DNA from: Clostridia bacterium
GTDB lineage: Bacteria; Bacillota; Clostridia; Oscillospirales; Acutalibacteraceae
Direction: 5' to 3'
DNA length: 46,858 nt
Assembly: GCA_017398425.1 (NCBI GenBank)
Contig: JAFQFZ010000034.1
Location: 1-46,858 of the forward strand
Below the pieces are notes generated by a model, which was given only the letters and a program-made list of their open reading frames with translations, was not told the origin of the DNA and did no database searches. The position numbers and the translations under genes are program-made. Below are positions 1-9,000 of this stretch, piece by piece (the first letter of the stretch is position 1; each line of letters starts with the position of its first letter).

Positions 1-930
1 CTTGCAACGCACAACGTAAAGGTTTTTGTCAAAAGCGGCAACCACGATTCCGCCGAGCGCATGGCCTTCGGCGGCAGACTGATGGACAAGAGCGGCATCT
101 ATGTGTCCCCCGTGTTTAACGGCAAAGTGGAGCCCATAACCCTGACCGATCCTTACGGCGAGGTGCATATCTATATGCTTCCCTTCCTCAAGCCGTCGAA
201 CGTAAGACGGTTTTACCCCGAAGACGAGATCGTCACCTATACCGATGCCGTAAAAACCGTGATCGATCATATGCACGTCGACAAAACGAAGCGCAATGTT
301 TTGATCACGCACCAGTTTGTCACGGGGGCGGTTCGCTCCGAGTCGGAGGATATTTCGGTCGGCGGCACCGACAACGTCGACGCATCCGTTTTTGAGCCGT
401 TCGACTACGTGGCGCTCGGTCATATTCACAGAGCGCAAACGTGCGGCGGTGAGCACATCCGTTACAGCGGCACACCGCTGAAATATTCCTTCTCCGAAGC
501 GAACGACAAAAAAACCGTCACGGTCGTGGAGATGAACGACAAAGGTCACATGACTCTCAACGGTATTCCGCTGGTTCCGAAGCGGGACATGGTGGAGATC
601 AAAGGGACCTACGAGGAGCTTACCCTTAAGAGCTTTTATGAAAACACCACCTATCAAGAGGACTACATCCACATCACCTTAACCGACGAAGAGGACATCC
701 CCGACGTCCTCACCAAACTGCGCGTGATTTACAAAAACATCATGAAGCTGGATTACGATAACAAGCGTACCCGCACGATGAACGAGATCGACGCAACGGA
801 AAGCGTGAAAGAAAAAACTCCCTTTGAGCATTTCAGCGCGTTCTACGAACTCCAAAACGGACAACCCATGAGCGACGAGCAGGCGGCATTTGTGAGCGAC
901 ATGATCGAGCAGTTGTGGGAGGAAACATAA
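1..930 (+). CDS. sbcD: Exonuclease SbcCD subunit D (5' end outside window)
   Basis: Metallophosphoesterase subunit of the SbcCD (Mre11-Rad50) nuclease, which processes DNA ends and hairpins. The frame is open from the first base of the window, so the N-terminus is missing. The start of the visible part has the GNHDS motif (about bases 40-54), and GHIH follows near bases 418-429; both are metal-binding motifs of this phosphatase family. The rest matches the SbcD C-terminal capping region. The stop codon is directly followed by the sbcC start (TAA then ATG with no gap), so the two are translationally linked in one operon. Identification is firm from motifs and the partner gene. Confidence 0.95.
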   Translation, partial: LATHNVKVFVKSGNHDSAERMAFGGRLMDKSGIYVSPVFNGKVEPITLTDPYGEVHIYMLPFLKPSNVRRFYPEDEIVTYTDAVKTVIDHMHVDKTKRNVLITHQFVTGAVRSESEDISVGGTDNVDASVFEPFDYVALGHIHRAQTCGGEHIRYSGTPLKYSFSEANDKKTVTVVEMNDKGHMTLNGIPLVPKRDMVEIKGTYEELTLKSFYENTTYQEDYIHITLTDEEDIPDVLTKLRVIYKNIMKLDYDNKRTRTMNEIDATESVKEKTPFEHFSAFYELQNGQPMSDEQAAFVSDMIEQLWEET

Positions 931-3696
931 ATGAGACCTTTGAACTTAAAGCTATCCGCGTTCGGTCCCTACTCCGGAACCACGGAATTTGACTTTACCA
1001 AGCTCGGCACGGGCGGACTGTATCTGATAACGGGCGACACGGGTGCCGGCAAAACCACCATTTTTGATGCCATTACCTACGCGCTTTACGGAGAAACCAG
1101 CGGCAGTCGTCGTGAGGTGTCTATGTTGCGCTCCAAATACGCCGACGACGCCACCCCCACCGAGGTGGAGCTCACCTTCCGCTATCGGGATCAGGAGTAC
1201 ACCGTAAAGCGCAACCCCGAATACGAGAAGCGCAAGGCGCGCGGCGAGGGCACCACCAAGCAGGTCGCCAACGCCGAGCTTACGTACCCCGACGGCAAAG
1301 TGGTCACCCGCATCAAAGACGTGGACCATGCGATCCGAGACATCATCGGGATCAACAAAGAACAATTCTGCCAGATCGCTATGATCGCGCAGGGGGATTT
1401 CTTGAAATTGTTGCTTGCCTCCACCAAAGAACGCATCGAAATCTTCCGCCATATTTTTAAAACCGAATTGTTCGGCGATTTGCAAGAACGCCTTAAAAGA
1501 GAGTCGAACACACTCTCGGACGTATGCGATGCCATAAAGCAAAGCATTTCCCAATACATCGGCGGTATCGTTTGTGAGGAAGATACCACCGATTCCATCG
1601 AAGTTTCCCGGGCAAAAAACGGTTCTCTTCCCACGGAGGACGTGATAACCCTTCTTGAAAAGTTGATTGCCGACGATGAAAAGGCCGAGCAGACGATCGC
1701 GGTTCAAAAAGAACAGCTTCAAAAAGAATTGGATGCCGTCAAAGCGACCATCCGCAAGGCACAGGACGTGTTGACCGCCAAAGCGGATTTGGAGAAAAAC
1801 GAAACCGCTTTAGCAGCGGAAACCGAAGCACAAAAGGAGTTGACCGCTCACTGGGAAGCGGCAAGATCCAATCAACCCAAAATGAAAGAACTCGGCGAAA
1901 AGGCGGCGGAAATAAAAGCCCTTTTGCCGGATTATGACGAGCTCGAAACAAAAGAAACCGCATTTCGTCGGAACCGCGCTTTTATAGAAACCGGTGCCGA
2001 GGCGGTTGCCGAAAAGGAAAACGACATCCGCACGATCGACGAAGGCATCACCAACATGATCGAGGAACGAAAGTCCTTGGAAAAAGCAGGCGAAGAAAAA
2101 CTGCAGCTGGAAGCAGAGAAAAAAGCGCTCACCGATCAGGCCGATCGTCTGAATACTCTGAAAGCCAACATGGTCGCGCTCGAAAAAGCCGAGAGCGACT
2201 ATGCGCAAGGCTTGCAGGAATATCATAGCAAGCAATCGGTTTTTGAGCGACTGGACAGCAAATACAAGGCTCTGAACAAGGCATATTTGGATGCGCAGGC
2301 AGGTATTTTGGCCGACACCCTACAAGCGAACGAACCTTGCCCCGTTTGCGGTTCCACCACCCATCCGAACATCGCGGTGAAGCCCGAAAACGCCCCCACC
2401 AAAGAACAACTCGAAGAATTACAAAGCAAGGCAGATGCGGCAAACCACGACGCCGCTTCCGCCAGAACGAAGGCCGGTAACCTCAAAGGTGTGCTCGACG
2501 AGAAAAACGAACGTGTGCTGCACGAAGTCAACGCGTTGTTAGGAGACGTGGCGGTTGCCGATGCCAAATCGCTGATCGCGGTCACGCTTTCGGATATCAA
2601 GCTCCGAACCGAAGCGCTTGACCAAACGATCTCCGAAGCCACAGCGAAAATAACGCGTGCAGAAACCATCGACCGCTTGTTGCCCGAGAGGAACAGCAAG
2701 CGGGAATCGCTTAAGGAAGAGCTCTTGGCACTAAGCGACCAAATCAAGTCCAAAACCGCCGAAAACGACTCGTTAAAAACACGCATCGGTGAACTGAAAG
2801 CCAAGCTGACGTTTGCCGCCAAAGAAGAGGCCGAGGCAACGATGAAGGCGTTTTCCTTGAAGGCGGAGCAAATGGGCAACGAGTATGATGCCGCGCTGAA
2901 AGCGCTGAACGATAACAAAGAAACCCTCGCTTCGCTACGATCCGCAAAAGAAGAAATCGTCAAGCGGCTCGGCGATCAACCCAACGTCGACCTTGAACAG
3001 GAAAGCGCGAAACAAACAGCTCTTGAAGACCGTATGGAATGCTGTGACCGAGACGCAAAAGCCACGCATGCCCGCGTGGTCGCCAACCGGACCGCCCTGG
3101 ATAACATCCAAGCGCGTTCAGGCGATTTAATTAAGACCGAAAAGACATATTCTTGGGTAAAGGCTCTTGCCAACACCGCAAACGGCAACCTTGCCGGCAA
3201 GGAAAAGGTCATGCTGGAAACCTACATCCAGATGCACTATTTCGAACGCATTATCGCGCGTGCCAATACACGGCTTATGATCATGACCGACGGTCAATAC
3301 GATCTCGTTCGTCGCAAAGAAGCGCTGAACAACAAAGGACAAAGCGGTTTGGATCTGAACGTGATCGACCATTATAACGGCAGTGAACGCAGCGTGAGAT
3401 CCCTTTCGGGCGGCGAATCCTTTAAGGCATCCTTGGCGTTGGCGCTCGGTCTTGCCGATGAGATCCAAGCCAGTGCCGGCGGCATTAAGCTGGATACCAT
3501 GTTCATCGACGAAGGCTTTGGTTCGCTCGACGAAGACTCTCTCGCCGCCGCCATGAAAGCGCTGACCTCTTTGGCAGACGGCAACCGCCTTGTCGGCATC
3601 ATTTCCCACGTCGGTGAACTCAAGCAAAAAATCGACAAGCAGATCGTGGTGCGGAAAGACAAAGTCGGCGGCAGTTATGCAGACATTGTGGTATAA
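931..3696 (+). CDS. sbcC: Exonuclease SbcCD subunit C (SMC-like ATPase)
   Basis: Rad50-like ATPase of 921 residues that partners SbcD in ATP-dependent cleavage of DNA ends and hairpins. Walker A GDTGAGKTT lies at residues 35-43. Long charged coiled-coil stretches flank a zinc hook CPVC at residues 470-473, which dimerises two molecules. The ABC signature LSGGES is near residue 825 and the Walker B region MFIDEGFGSLDE near residue 857. Length and order are normal for the family. The start abuts the sbcD stop. A short gap (21 bases) with AAGGATGAG follows before the next gene, which is probably cotranscribed. Confidence 0.96.
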   Translation: MRPLNLKLSAFGPYSGTTEFDFTKLGTGGLYLITGDTGAGKTTIFDAITYALYGETSGSRREVSMLRSKYADDATPTEVELTFRYRDQEYTVKRNPEYEKRKARGEGTTKQVANAELTYPDGKVVTRIKDVDHAIRDIIGINKEQFCQIAMIAQGDFLKLLLASTKERIEIFRHIFKTELFGDLQERLKRESNTLSDVCDAIKQSISQYIGGIVCEEDTTDSIEVSRAKNGSLPTEDVITLLEKLIADDEKAEQTIAVQKEQLQKELDAVKATIRKAQDVLTAKADLEKNETALAAETEAQKELTAHWEAARSNQPKMKELGEKAAEIKALLPDYDELETKETAFRRNRAFIETGAEAVAEKENDIRTIDEGITNMIEERKSLEKAGEEKLQLEAEKKALTDQADRLNTLKANMVALEKAESDYAQGLQEYHSKQSVFERLDSKYKALNKAYLDAQAGILADTLQANEPCPVCGSTTHPNIAVKPENAPTKEQLEELQSKADAANHDAASARTKAGNLKGVLDEKNERVLHEVNALLGDVAVADAKSLIAVTLSDIKLRTEALDQTISEATAKITRAETIDRLLPERNSKRESLKEELLALSDQIKSKTAENDSLKTRIGELKAKLTFAAKEEAEATMKAFSLKAEQMGNEYDAALKALNDNKETLASLRSAKEEIVKRLGDQPNVDLEQESAKQTALEDRMECCDRDAKATHARVVANRTALDNIQARSGDLIKTEKTYSWVKALANTANGNLAGKEKVMLETYIQMHYFERIIARANTRLMIMTDGQYDLVRRKEALNNKGQSGLDLNVIDHYNGSERSVRSLSGGESFKASLALALGLADEIQASAGGIKLDTMFIDEGFGSLDEDSLAAAMKALTSLADGNRLVGIISHVGELKQKIDKQIVVRKDKVGGSYADIVV

Positions 3697-3717
3697 ACAA
3701 GAAAGGATGAGAGTAAG

Positions 3718-4884
3718 ATGAAGCGCTTGATATCGTTGCTTGTCGGTATGCTCCTGATCGCCGCGTCGGCGGTTTCCTCGGCGAGCGCCGAGGAGGATCC
3801 GATCGCGCAGATGATCGGGTATTATCAATTTTACGGAAGCGCGGCGCACACCGATATCGCACGGTTGCAAGAACAGCTCGCCGAAACCGATGCCGAAAAG
3901 GCCAAAGCTTGGGGCGACATCATGGCGTACTGGGCATACGTCAACGAGGATATGGAGGTCTGCACGGACATCTTGCCCGACGGACTCCCCAACGACGACA
4001 CGCTGTGCATCACGGTACTCGGGTACGCCTTAAACCCCGACGGCACCATGAAAGACGAGCTTATCGGACGACTGCAAGTCGCGCTTGCGAGCGCCGAAAA
4101 ATATCCAAGCGCCTATGTGGCTTGCACGGGCGGCGGCACCGCCTCGGGCAATCCGCTCGCGACTGAGGCGGATCAAATGGCCGCCTGGTTGCAAGAACAC
4201 GGACTGGACAGCGATCGTATTATCGTGGAAAACCGATCCAAAAGCACCGTACAAAACGCCGAACTGACCTACCGCCTGCTTCGCAAACACTATCCGCAGA
4301 TCCAAAGTCTTGCCATCGTCACGAGCGATTATCACGTGCCGCGCGGTTGCTTGTTGTACAACGCGCAACTCATTTTGTCGGCGACGGAGGCCGAGGATCT
4401 GCCGCTGAACGTCGTGGGGAATGCGGGCTATCGCGCCGGGCACGGCGGATACGAAGCCGTGTCTCTGCAGGCAAGCGGCATCGCCCAGATCGCCGGGATC
4501 ACCCTGAGCCGCACGAAGCCCGTTCTGTCCGAGCTGACACAGATCACCGTGCAGGGAAACACAGAGTATGCCTGCGGCGAACCCCTGCAGCTTCAGATCA
4601 CCGCCCACTACGACAGCGACTTTTCGCGTGAGGTAACGAACGGGGCGGCGATCAGCGGATACGATCCCGACCAAACGGGAACCCAAATGCTCACCGTTTC
4701 CTATGAGGAAAACGGCAACCGGTGCACCGCCGAGATTGCCGTCACCGTCCGCGACGATGCGCTGACGTGGATGATCCCACTCACCGTGGGCATCGCGATT
4801 GTGATCGTCGCGGCTGTGGCGATCGCGGTATTCCGAAAGCGAAAACATACAGCGGAGCGGACGAACGAGCCGCCCACCGCGTAA
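3718..4884 (+). CDS. YdcF/ElyC-like (DUF218) membrane-anchored protein with Ig-like domain
   Basis: Exported protein of 388 residues. A signal peptide (residues 1-25, ending SASA) is followed by a DUF218/YdcF-type domain (about 80-240). Family features are the core TVLGYALNPDG, a CTGGG motif, ESKST-like ENRSKSTVQNA and TSDYHVPR. A bacterial Ig-like domain (about 265-345) follows, then a C-terminal transmembrane helix (about 350-372) and a basic tail. DUF218 proteins such as ElyC and SanA act in envelope or peptidoglycan metabolism, but the reaction is not settled, so no function is assigned. It is anchored by the C-terminal helix with the domains outside (inference). It follows sbcC closely and precedes the alcohol dehydrogenase on the same strand. 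Confidence 0.8.
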   Translation: MKRLISLLVGMLLIAASAVSSASAEEDPIAQMIGYYQFYGSAAHTDIARLQEQLAETDAEKAKAWGDIMAYWAYVNEDMEVCTDILPDGLPNDDTLCITVLGYALNPDGTMKDELIGRLQVALASAEKYPSAYVACTGGGTASGNPLATEADQMAAWLQEHGLDSDRIIVENRSKSTVQNAELTYRLLRKHYPQIQSLAIVTSDYHVPRGCLLYNAQLILSATEAEDLPLNVVGNAGYRAGHGGYEAVSLQASGIAQIAGITLSRTKPVLSELTQITVQGNTEYACGEPLQLQITAHYDSDFSREVTNGAAISGYDPDQTGTQMLTVSYEENGNRCTAEIAVTVRDDALTWMIPLTVGIAIVIVAAVAIAVFRKRKHTAERTNEPPTA

Positions 4885-4936
4885 ATACCTTGCAAAATGC
4901 GTGATCCCTTGGGACCGTTGTCAAAGGAGTATCCTT

Positions 4937-6133
4937 ATGTTTTTTCTGAAAGCATGGTACTGCCGTCTGTTTCAGACGGCGTTTCGGCTTCTCTTGCCGC
5001 TGCTGCCCTATCGCGAGCCGACGCGTCTTGGCTCCTGCGCGGAACTGCCCGACGTGCTTCGCCGCGAAAAGGCAACCTCCCTGCTTCTCGTGACCGACAA
5101 GGGCATCGTCGCAAACGGATTGCTGTCCGCGGTCGAAGTGGCGGCGACTGCCGCTAACGTTTCCTACACCGTCTTCGACGACACCGAGGCAAATCCCACC
5201 GTTCGCAACGTGGAAGACGCGCTCCGGCGCTATCGCGAGCACCGCTGTGACGGCATCCTCGCCGTCGGCGGCGGCTCGGCGATGGACTGCGCCAAGGCGG
5301 TCGGCGCGCGGGTCGTCTACCCCCAAAAAACGGTCAATCAACTGGGCGGCAAGCTCAAGGTGCGGCGGCGACTGCCGCTGTGGATCGCCGTTCCGACGAC
5401 GGCGGGCACGGGCAGTGAGACGACCTTGGCGGCGATGATCACCGACCCTGACACCCACCGCAAATACGCGCTGATGAGCTTTCCGCTCATCCCGCATTAC
5501 GCTGTTTTGGACGCGACGCTGACCGAATCGCTTCCGCCCTTTCTCACCGCCGCCACGGGCATGGATGCCCTGACCCACGCGGTGGAAGCCTACATCGGGC
5601 GCTCCACGACCAAAGAAACGCGCGCCCTTGCCACGGAAGCGGTCGCACTCATTTTCCGCCATCTTCCCCGCGCCTACGCCGACGGACACGACCGCACGGC
5701 GCGCGAACAGATGCTTCTCGCCTCCTACAAAGCGGGCGTGGCGTTTTCCAAATCCTACGTTGGCTACGTGCATGCGTTGGCGCACGCGCTCGGCGGTCGC
5801 TACGGCACACCGCACGGACTCGCCAACGCCGTGCTGTTGCCGCACGTGCTGGAAGCCTACGGCGCACGAGTGCACAAAAAACTGCACGCCCTTGCCGTCG
5901 CCGCTTCTCTCGCAAGCGACGACGATCCTGCCCAAACGGGCGCAAAAAAATTCCTCGAGGCAGTGCGCGCACTGAACGCCGCCATGGGGATCCCCGAAAC
6001 GCTCTCTGCGATCCGCCTTGAGGATATCGACGCACTCAGCACGCACGCCGCACGAGAGGCCAATCCCCTCTACCCCGTGCCGAAGCTGATGACAAAGCGG
6101 GAGCTTGCCGCCCTCTACCATCGCATAACCTGA
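4937..6133 (+). CDS. Iron-containing alcohol dehydrogenase
   Basis: Group III (iron-type) NAD(P)-dependent alcohol dehydrogenase of 398 residues. The nucleotide-binding GGGSAMDCAK and the core PTTAGTGSE are present. Metal ligands are visible as an Asp in LDATLTES and His residues in GMDALTHAVEAY, VHALAHALGG and GTPHGLANAVLLP. The frame is open from 4901, but ATG 4937 is preferred: AAAGGAG at 4923-4929 is 7 bases upstream of it. The N-terminus (FFLKAWYCRLFQTAFRLLLP) resembles the hydrophobic start typical of one subfamily found in gut Firmicutes. The substrate cannot be read from sequence. A strong terminator follows at once. Confidence 0.9.
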   Translation: MFFLKAWYCRLFQTAFRLLLPLLPYREPTRLGSCAELPDVLRREKATSLLLVTDKGIVANGLLSAVEVAATAANVSYTVFDDTEANPTVRNVEDALRRYREHRCDGILAVGGGSAMDCAKAVGARVVYPQKTVNQLGGKLKVRRRLPLWIAVPTTAGTGSETTLAAMITDPDTHRKYALMSFPLIPHYAVLDATLTESLPPFLTAATGMDALTHAVEAYIGRSTTKETRALATEAVALIFRHLPRAYADGHDRTAREQMLLASYKAGVAFSKSYVGYVHALAHALGGRYGTPHGLANAVLLPHVLEAYGARVHKKLHALAVAASLASDDDPAQTGAKKFLEAVRALNAAMGIPETLSAIRLEDIDALSTHAAREANPLYPVPKLMTKRELAALYHRIT

Positions 6134-6146
6134 CCATATCTATAAG

Positions 6147-6185
6147 AAAAGGGTACGGAATCTTGACGATTCCGTACCCTTTTTA
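6147..6185. terminator. Bidirectional intrinsic terminator
   Basis: A perfect 12-bp stem (arms 6151-6162 and 6168-6179) with a 5-base loop, preceded by an A-tract and followed by a T-tract. It lies between the convergent alcohol dehydrogenase and the XRE regulator and can serve both. Confidence 0.9.
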
Positions 6186-6413
6186 ATCTTCTTCCAGCAA
6201 TTTGGAAGGAGTCACGTTCAGCACTTGCGCCATCTTAAACAAGGTTTCCAGCGAGACGCCGCGCACCGTCCCCGTTCCTTCCACCTGTCCGACAAAGCTC
6301 ACGCTTTTTCCGATCAATTCCGCAAAATATTCTTGCGTGAATCCTGCTTTTCGACGGTAATAGGCAATCTTCAACCCAAGCGTGATATACTTCTCCGAAA
6401 ATTCCGTTTTCAC
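6183..6413 (-). CDS. XRE-family helix-turn-helix regulator
   Basis: Small Cro/CI-type DNA-binding protein of 76 residues. The HTH spans about residues 10-65 (LGLKIAYYRRKAGFTQEYFAE, then a recognition-helix region IGKSVSFVGQVE). No other domain is present, so it is a stand-alone repressor-type regulator. It starts at GTG 6413, with GGGAGG (6422-6427) 8 bases upstream. It is divergent from the SLOG-like gene at 6549; the two share an AT-rich 130-bp intergenic region, so it may control that promoter (inference). Confidence 0.85.
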   Translation of the reverse strand: MKTEFSEKYITLGLKIAYYRRKAGFTQEYFAELIGKSVSFVGQVEGTGTVRGVSLETLFKMAQVLNVTPSKLLEED

Positions 6414-6486
6414 GATATCGCCCTCCCTCGAACACTATTCTACCGAAAAGGCGACGCAATTATTATAAACCTATATTGTGTATTTA

Positions 6487-6515
6487 TTTACTTTGAGTGA
6501 AGTATCGTGTATAAT
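6487..6515 (+). promoter_or_regulatory. Sigma-A promoter for the SLOG-like gene
   Basis: The -10 is a perfect TATAAT (6510-6515). A weaker -35, TTTACT (6487-6492), lies 17 bp upstream. It gives a leader of about 25 bases before ATG 6549. The flanking AT-rich region (6440-6500) is shared with the divergent XRE gene. Confidence 0.65.
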
Positions 6516-6548
6516 AAATACAGGATACTTTACACAGGAGGAATGGAT

Positions 6549-7010
6549 ATGCAAGAAAACGTCTGTTGTTTTATCGGTCATCGCGACGCGCAAGACACCG
6601 CGGAGCTACGTCGGCGACTGTTTGACCTTGCGGAAGATTTGATCGTAAACCGCCGCGTGGACACGTTCTTGTTCGGCAGTAAAAGCCGCTTCAATACCGT
6701 GTGCTATGAGCAGATAACCAAACTTAAGGCTATCTATCCGCACGTCAAGCGCGTGTATGTACGCGCAGAATTTCCGCAAATTCGCGATGACTATGAAGCC
6801 TATCTATTGGAACGTTACGAGGGTACATACTATTCCGAACAAGCCATGAAAGCGGGTAAAGCCGTCTATATAAAGCGCAATCAAGCCATGATCCGCGCAA
6901 GTCGCTTTTGCGTGTTCTATTTTCAAAAAGACCATGACGGAGGCGGTACACAAGCGGCTCTCGACTACGCACGCAAGCAAAATACCACCGTGTTTCTTCT
7001 TCCGAAATAA
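6549..7010 (+). CDS. SLOG-superfamily (DUF1273/YpsA-like) protein
   Basis: Cytoplasmic protein of 153 residues. The N-terminus CCFIGHRD matches the conserved GHR start of DUF1273/YpsA-type SLOG proteins, a Rossmann-like fold thought to bind nucleotide-derived ligands. A C-terminal FYFQKDHDGGGTQAALDYA segment matches the second glycine-rich part of the fold. ATG 6549 is chosen because AGGAGG (6536-6541) is 7 bases upstream; the in-frame ATG at 6543 is too close. It is transcribed divergently from an XRE regulator. Function is unknown; a role in ligand sensing or stress or defence signalling is only a possibility. Confidence 0.75.
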   Translation: MQENVCCFIGHRDAQDTAELRRRLFDLAEDLIVNRRVDTFLFGSKSRFNTVCYEQITKLKAIYPHVKRVYVRAEFPQIRDDYEAYLLERYEGTYYSEQAMKAGKAVYIKRNQAMIRASRFCVFYFQKDHDGGGTQAALDYARKQNTTVFLLPK

Positions 7011-7088
7011 TCCCGCTCTTTCTCTTTCATCGTGATCGATATGTGATACAACAAACGCAGACAAAACTTCAACCGCGAGGTGACCGAT

Positions 7089-7228
7089 ATGAAATGATTT
7101 GTTTGTCTGTTGTTGACGCTCGCGATGCTCGGTTGCGGTCTGAGCGGCTGTGCAAGCGACACCGCCGCCGCGCCCGACGAGATTGCCGACACCCCGCTCG
7201 CACGATACCATCAGACAACGAAAAAACG
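7089..7228 (+). pseudogene. Remnant of a lipoprotein gene with a stop at codon 3
   Basis: ATG-AAA-TGA at 7089-7097 is preceded by a GAGGTG ribosome binding site. If the TGA is ignored, the frame reads as a typical lipoprotein signal peptide (FVCLLLTLAMLGCGLSGC) with its lipobox Cys at codon 7149-7151, then a short Ala/Asp-rich stretch. There is no stop codon before the terminator hairpin at 7223. TGA is an ordinary stop in other genes here (for example galT), so this is most simply a decayed 5' fragment. Confidence 0.6.
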
Positions 7229-7262
7229 GGTACGAAACCAAAGGTTTCGTACCCGTTTTGTG
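7223..7262. terminator. Bidirectional intrinsic terminator
   Basis: A 17-bp perfect stem (7223-7239 with 7243-7259), AAA loop, A-rich on one side and T-rich on the other. It ends the minus-strand permease transcript and would also stop plus-strand transcription through the lipoprotein remnant. Confidence 0.9.
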
Positions 7263-7273
7263 TTGGAAACAAC

Positions 7274-8686
7274 TTACATCGTGACCAAGCAGAAGCGAAG
7301 CGCAAACAGCACCGCAATGACGGTGACCGGGATGTCTTTCTTCGTGTACTTGCCGGTGCACAGAGTGATCAGCGTGTAGGCGATGCAGCCGATACCGATG
7401 CCGTTGGAGATCGAATAGGTCAGCGGCATCATGACGAGCGCCAGGAACGCCGGAACCGCCGAACGCATATCGGTCATGTCGACCTTCGAGAAGCCCTTGA
7501 GCATCAGAACGCCGACGTAGATGAGCGCCGGAGCGGTCGCACACGCGGGAACGAGCTGCGCGATCGGGGTCAGGAACAGGCACAGGAAGAAGCAGATCGC
7601 GGTGACAACACTCGTCAGACCGGTACGGCCGCCCGCGCCGACACCGGCGGCGGACTCGACGAAGGTGGTGCAGGTGGAGGTGCCGAGCACCGCACCCGTA
7701 ACCGTCGCCACGGAGTCGCAGGTCATGCACTTGTCCACATCGATGGGATCGCCGTTTTCATCGAGCATATTCGCCTGCGACGCGGTGCCGTAGAGCGTGC
7801 CGATGGTGTCGAACATATCCACAAGGCAGAAGGTGATGATGAGCATCACGGCCGACAAAATGCCGCCGAGGCTGAAACCGTCGAACGCAATCTGCCAGGA
7901 AGCACCCTGGAACACACCGGTGATGCCGACCGAACCGAAGTCTTGGAATGCTTGTCCGACTTGGCTCATATCAAAGTTCGGGGTCGTGGCGGTGACCACA
8001 TAGTACAGCACCGTGATACCGACGATGGAGATGAGGATCGCGCCCTTGACACGCAGCTTCTCAAGCACCGCAATGAGCAGCAGACCGACGATCGCCAGCA
8101 GCGCCGGGAGCGACGCTTGCATGAAGTCGCCGTTCACAAAGTGACCGTGGAAGTCGTTGAACTGCACCATGGTGTACTGGTTGGGCTCGATGATCTTGAC
8201 GTTTTGGAAGCCGATGAACGCAATGAAGAGACCGATGCCCGCCGGGATCGCCTTCTTCAGGCACTCGGGAAGCGCGCGGGCGATCTTGGAGCGCAGACCG
8301 GTAACCGAGAGGATCAGGAAGATCAATCCGGACAGCAAGATGATGACGAGACCCGACTGATACCCCGCAACGGGATCGGTGCCGTTGAGCAAGGCAGGCA
8401 ACACAAAGCTGACAAAGAAGAACGAGTTCAGACCCATGCCGCACGCCTGTGCAAACGGCATCTTGGCGTAGAACGCCATCAGCAACGTGCCGATGACCGC
8501 CACAAGGATGGACGCCACGTACACAGCGTTCCAGATTTGACCCATCGGGCCGTCGGTGGAGAAACTGGTGATCTGATTGGGGTTGGTGATGACGATGTAC
8601 GCCATCGCGAAGAATGTGGTTAAGCCGGCGATGATCTCGGTGCGGACGTTGGAGCCGCGCTCCGAGATTTTGAAGAACTTATCCAT
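7274..8686 (-). CDS. NCS2-family purine permease (AzgA/PbuG type)
   Basis: Integral membrane nucleobase transporter of 470 residues with about 12-14 hydrophobic helices. The N-terminus (MDKFFKISERGSN, then TEIIAGLTTFFAMAYI with NPNQI) is diagnostic of the AzgA/PbuG branch, which imports adenine, guanine or hypoxanthine by proton symport. Other family blocks are CGMGLNSFF and the TCTTFVESAAGVGAGGRTGL segment. Which purine is carried cannot be told. The gene is monocistronic: it has its own promoter upstream and a terminator just after the stop. The leader is only about 55 bases, too short for a classical purine riboswitch. Confidence 0.92.
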   Translation of the reverse strand: MDKFFKISERGSNVRTEIIAGLTTFFAMAYIVITNPNQITSFSTDGPMGQIWNAVYVASILVAVIGTLLMAFYAKMPFAQACGMGLNSFFFVSFVLPALLNGTDPVAGYQSGLVIILLSGLIFLILSVTGLRSKIARALPECLKKAIPAGIGLFIAFIGFQNVKIIEPNQYTMVQFNDFHGHFVNGDFMQASLPALLAIVGLLLIAVLEKLRVKGAILISIVGITVLYYVVTATTPNFDMSQVGQAFQDFGSVGITGVFQGASWQIAFDGFSLGGILSAVMLIITFCLVDMFDTIGTLYGTASQANMLDENGDPIDVDKCMTCDSVATVTGAVLGTSTCTTFVESAAGVGAGGRTGLTSVVTAICFFLCLFLTPIAQLVPACATAPALIYVGVLMLKGFSKVDMTDMRSAVPAFLALVMMPLTYSISNGIGIGCIAYTLITLCTGKYTKKDIPVTVIAVLFALRFCLVTM

Positions 8687-8747
8687 AAACCTCTCTCACT
8701 TTCTTTTAAATTTGTGTCGGCTTTTTTGAAAGCCGATCGTACACTTT

Positions 8748-8776
8748 ATCATATCATTTTTCCGCAGCAAACGCAA
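8748..8776 (-). promoter_or_regulatory. Promoter of the purine permease
   Basis: -35 TTGCGT (8771-8776) and -10 TATGAT (8748-8753) with a 17-bp spacer on the minus strand. A small hairpin (8716-8737) lies in the transcribed leader but has no U-run after it; its role is unclear. Confidence 0.65.
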
Positions 8777-8857
8777 GTGTTGTTTTTTATAAAAAATCGT
8801 TCCCTCTTGGGAAACGGTCGCACGTCACGCGACGGAATCCCTCCGTCCCATCCAATC

Positions 8858-8930
8858 AAAACCACCACTGAAGTGGTGGTTTGTACTGCCCCTATAAGGG
8901 GCCGTTGCCGGCTTAGCCCCTATAAGGGGC
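8858..8930. repeat. Cluster of three small hairpins in non-coding DNA
   Basis: A hairpin with arms ACCACCACT/AGTGGTGGT (8861-8880) is followed by two copies of the palindrome GCCCCTATAAGGGGC (8888-8902 and 8916-8930). There is no ORF. The arrangement resembles the hairpin ends of IS200/IS605-type elements or a MITE derived from one, but no transposase is adjacent. The rest of 8780-9000 holds nothing I can name. Confidence 0.5.
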
Positions 8931-9000
8931 GCTGAAATGTTATTATCGCATCACACGCACAGCCACCCGCAAAACGGGTAAAATGGATCAACCTATTCTT

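Noticed and set aside
7092-7097. TGA as a recoded (Trp or selenocysteine) codon in the lipoprotein stub
   Set aside because: TGA ends several intact genes here, and no SECIS-like hairpin or downstream gene body is present.
7043-8623. Long plus-strand frame (526 codons) opposite the purine permease
   Set aside because: Its protein is Arg/Asp/His-rich with no domain pattern. The opposite strand encodes a clear NCS2 permease with promoter and terminator.
8688-8747. Leader of the purine permease considered as a purine riboswitch
   Set aside because: The leader is only about 55 bases with one small hairpin, too short for the three-way-junction aptamer, and no conserved loop bases are seen.
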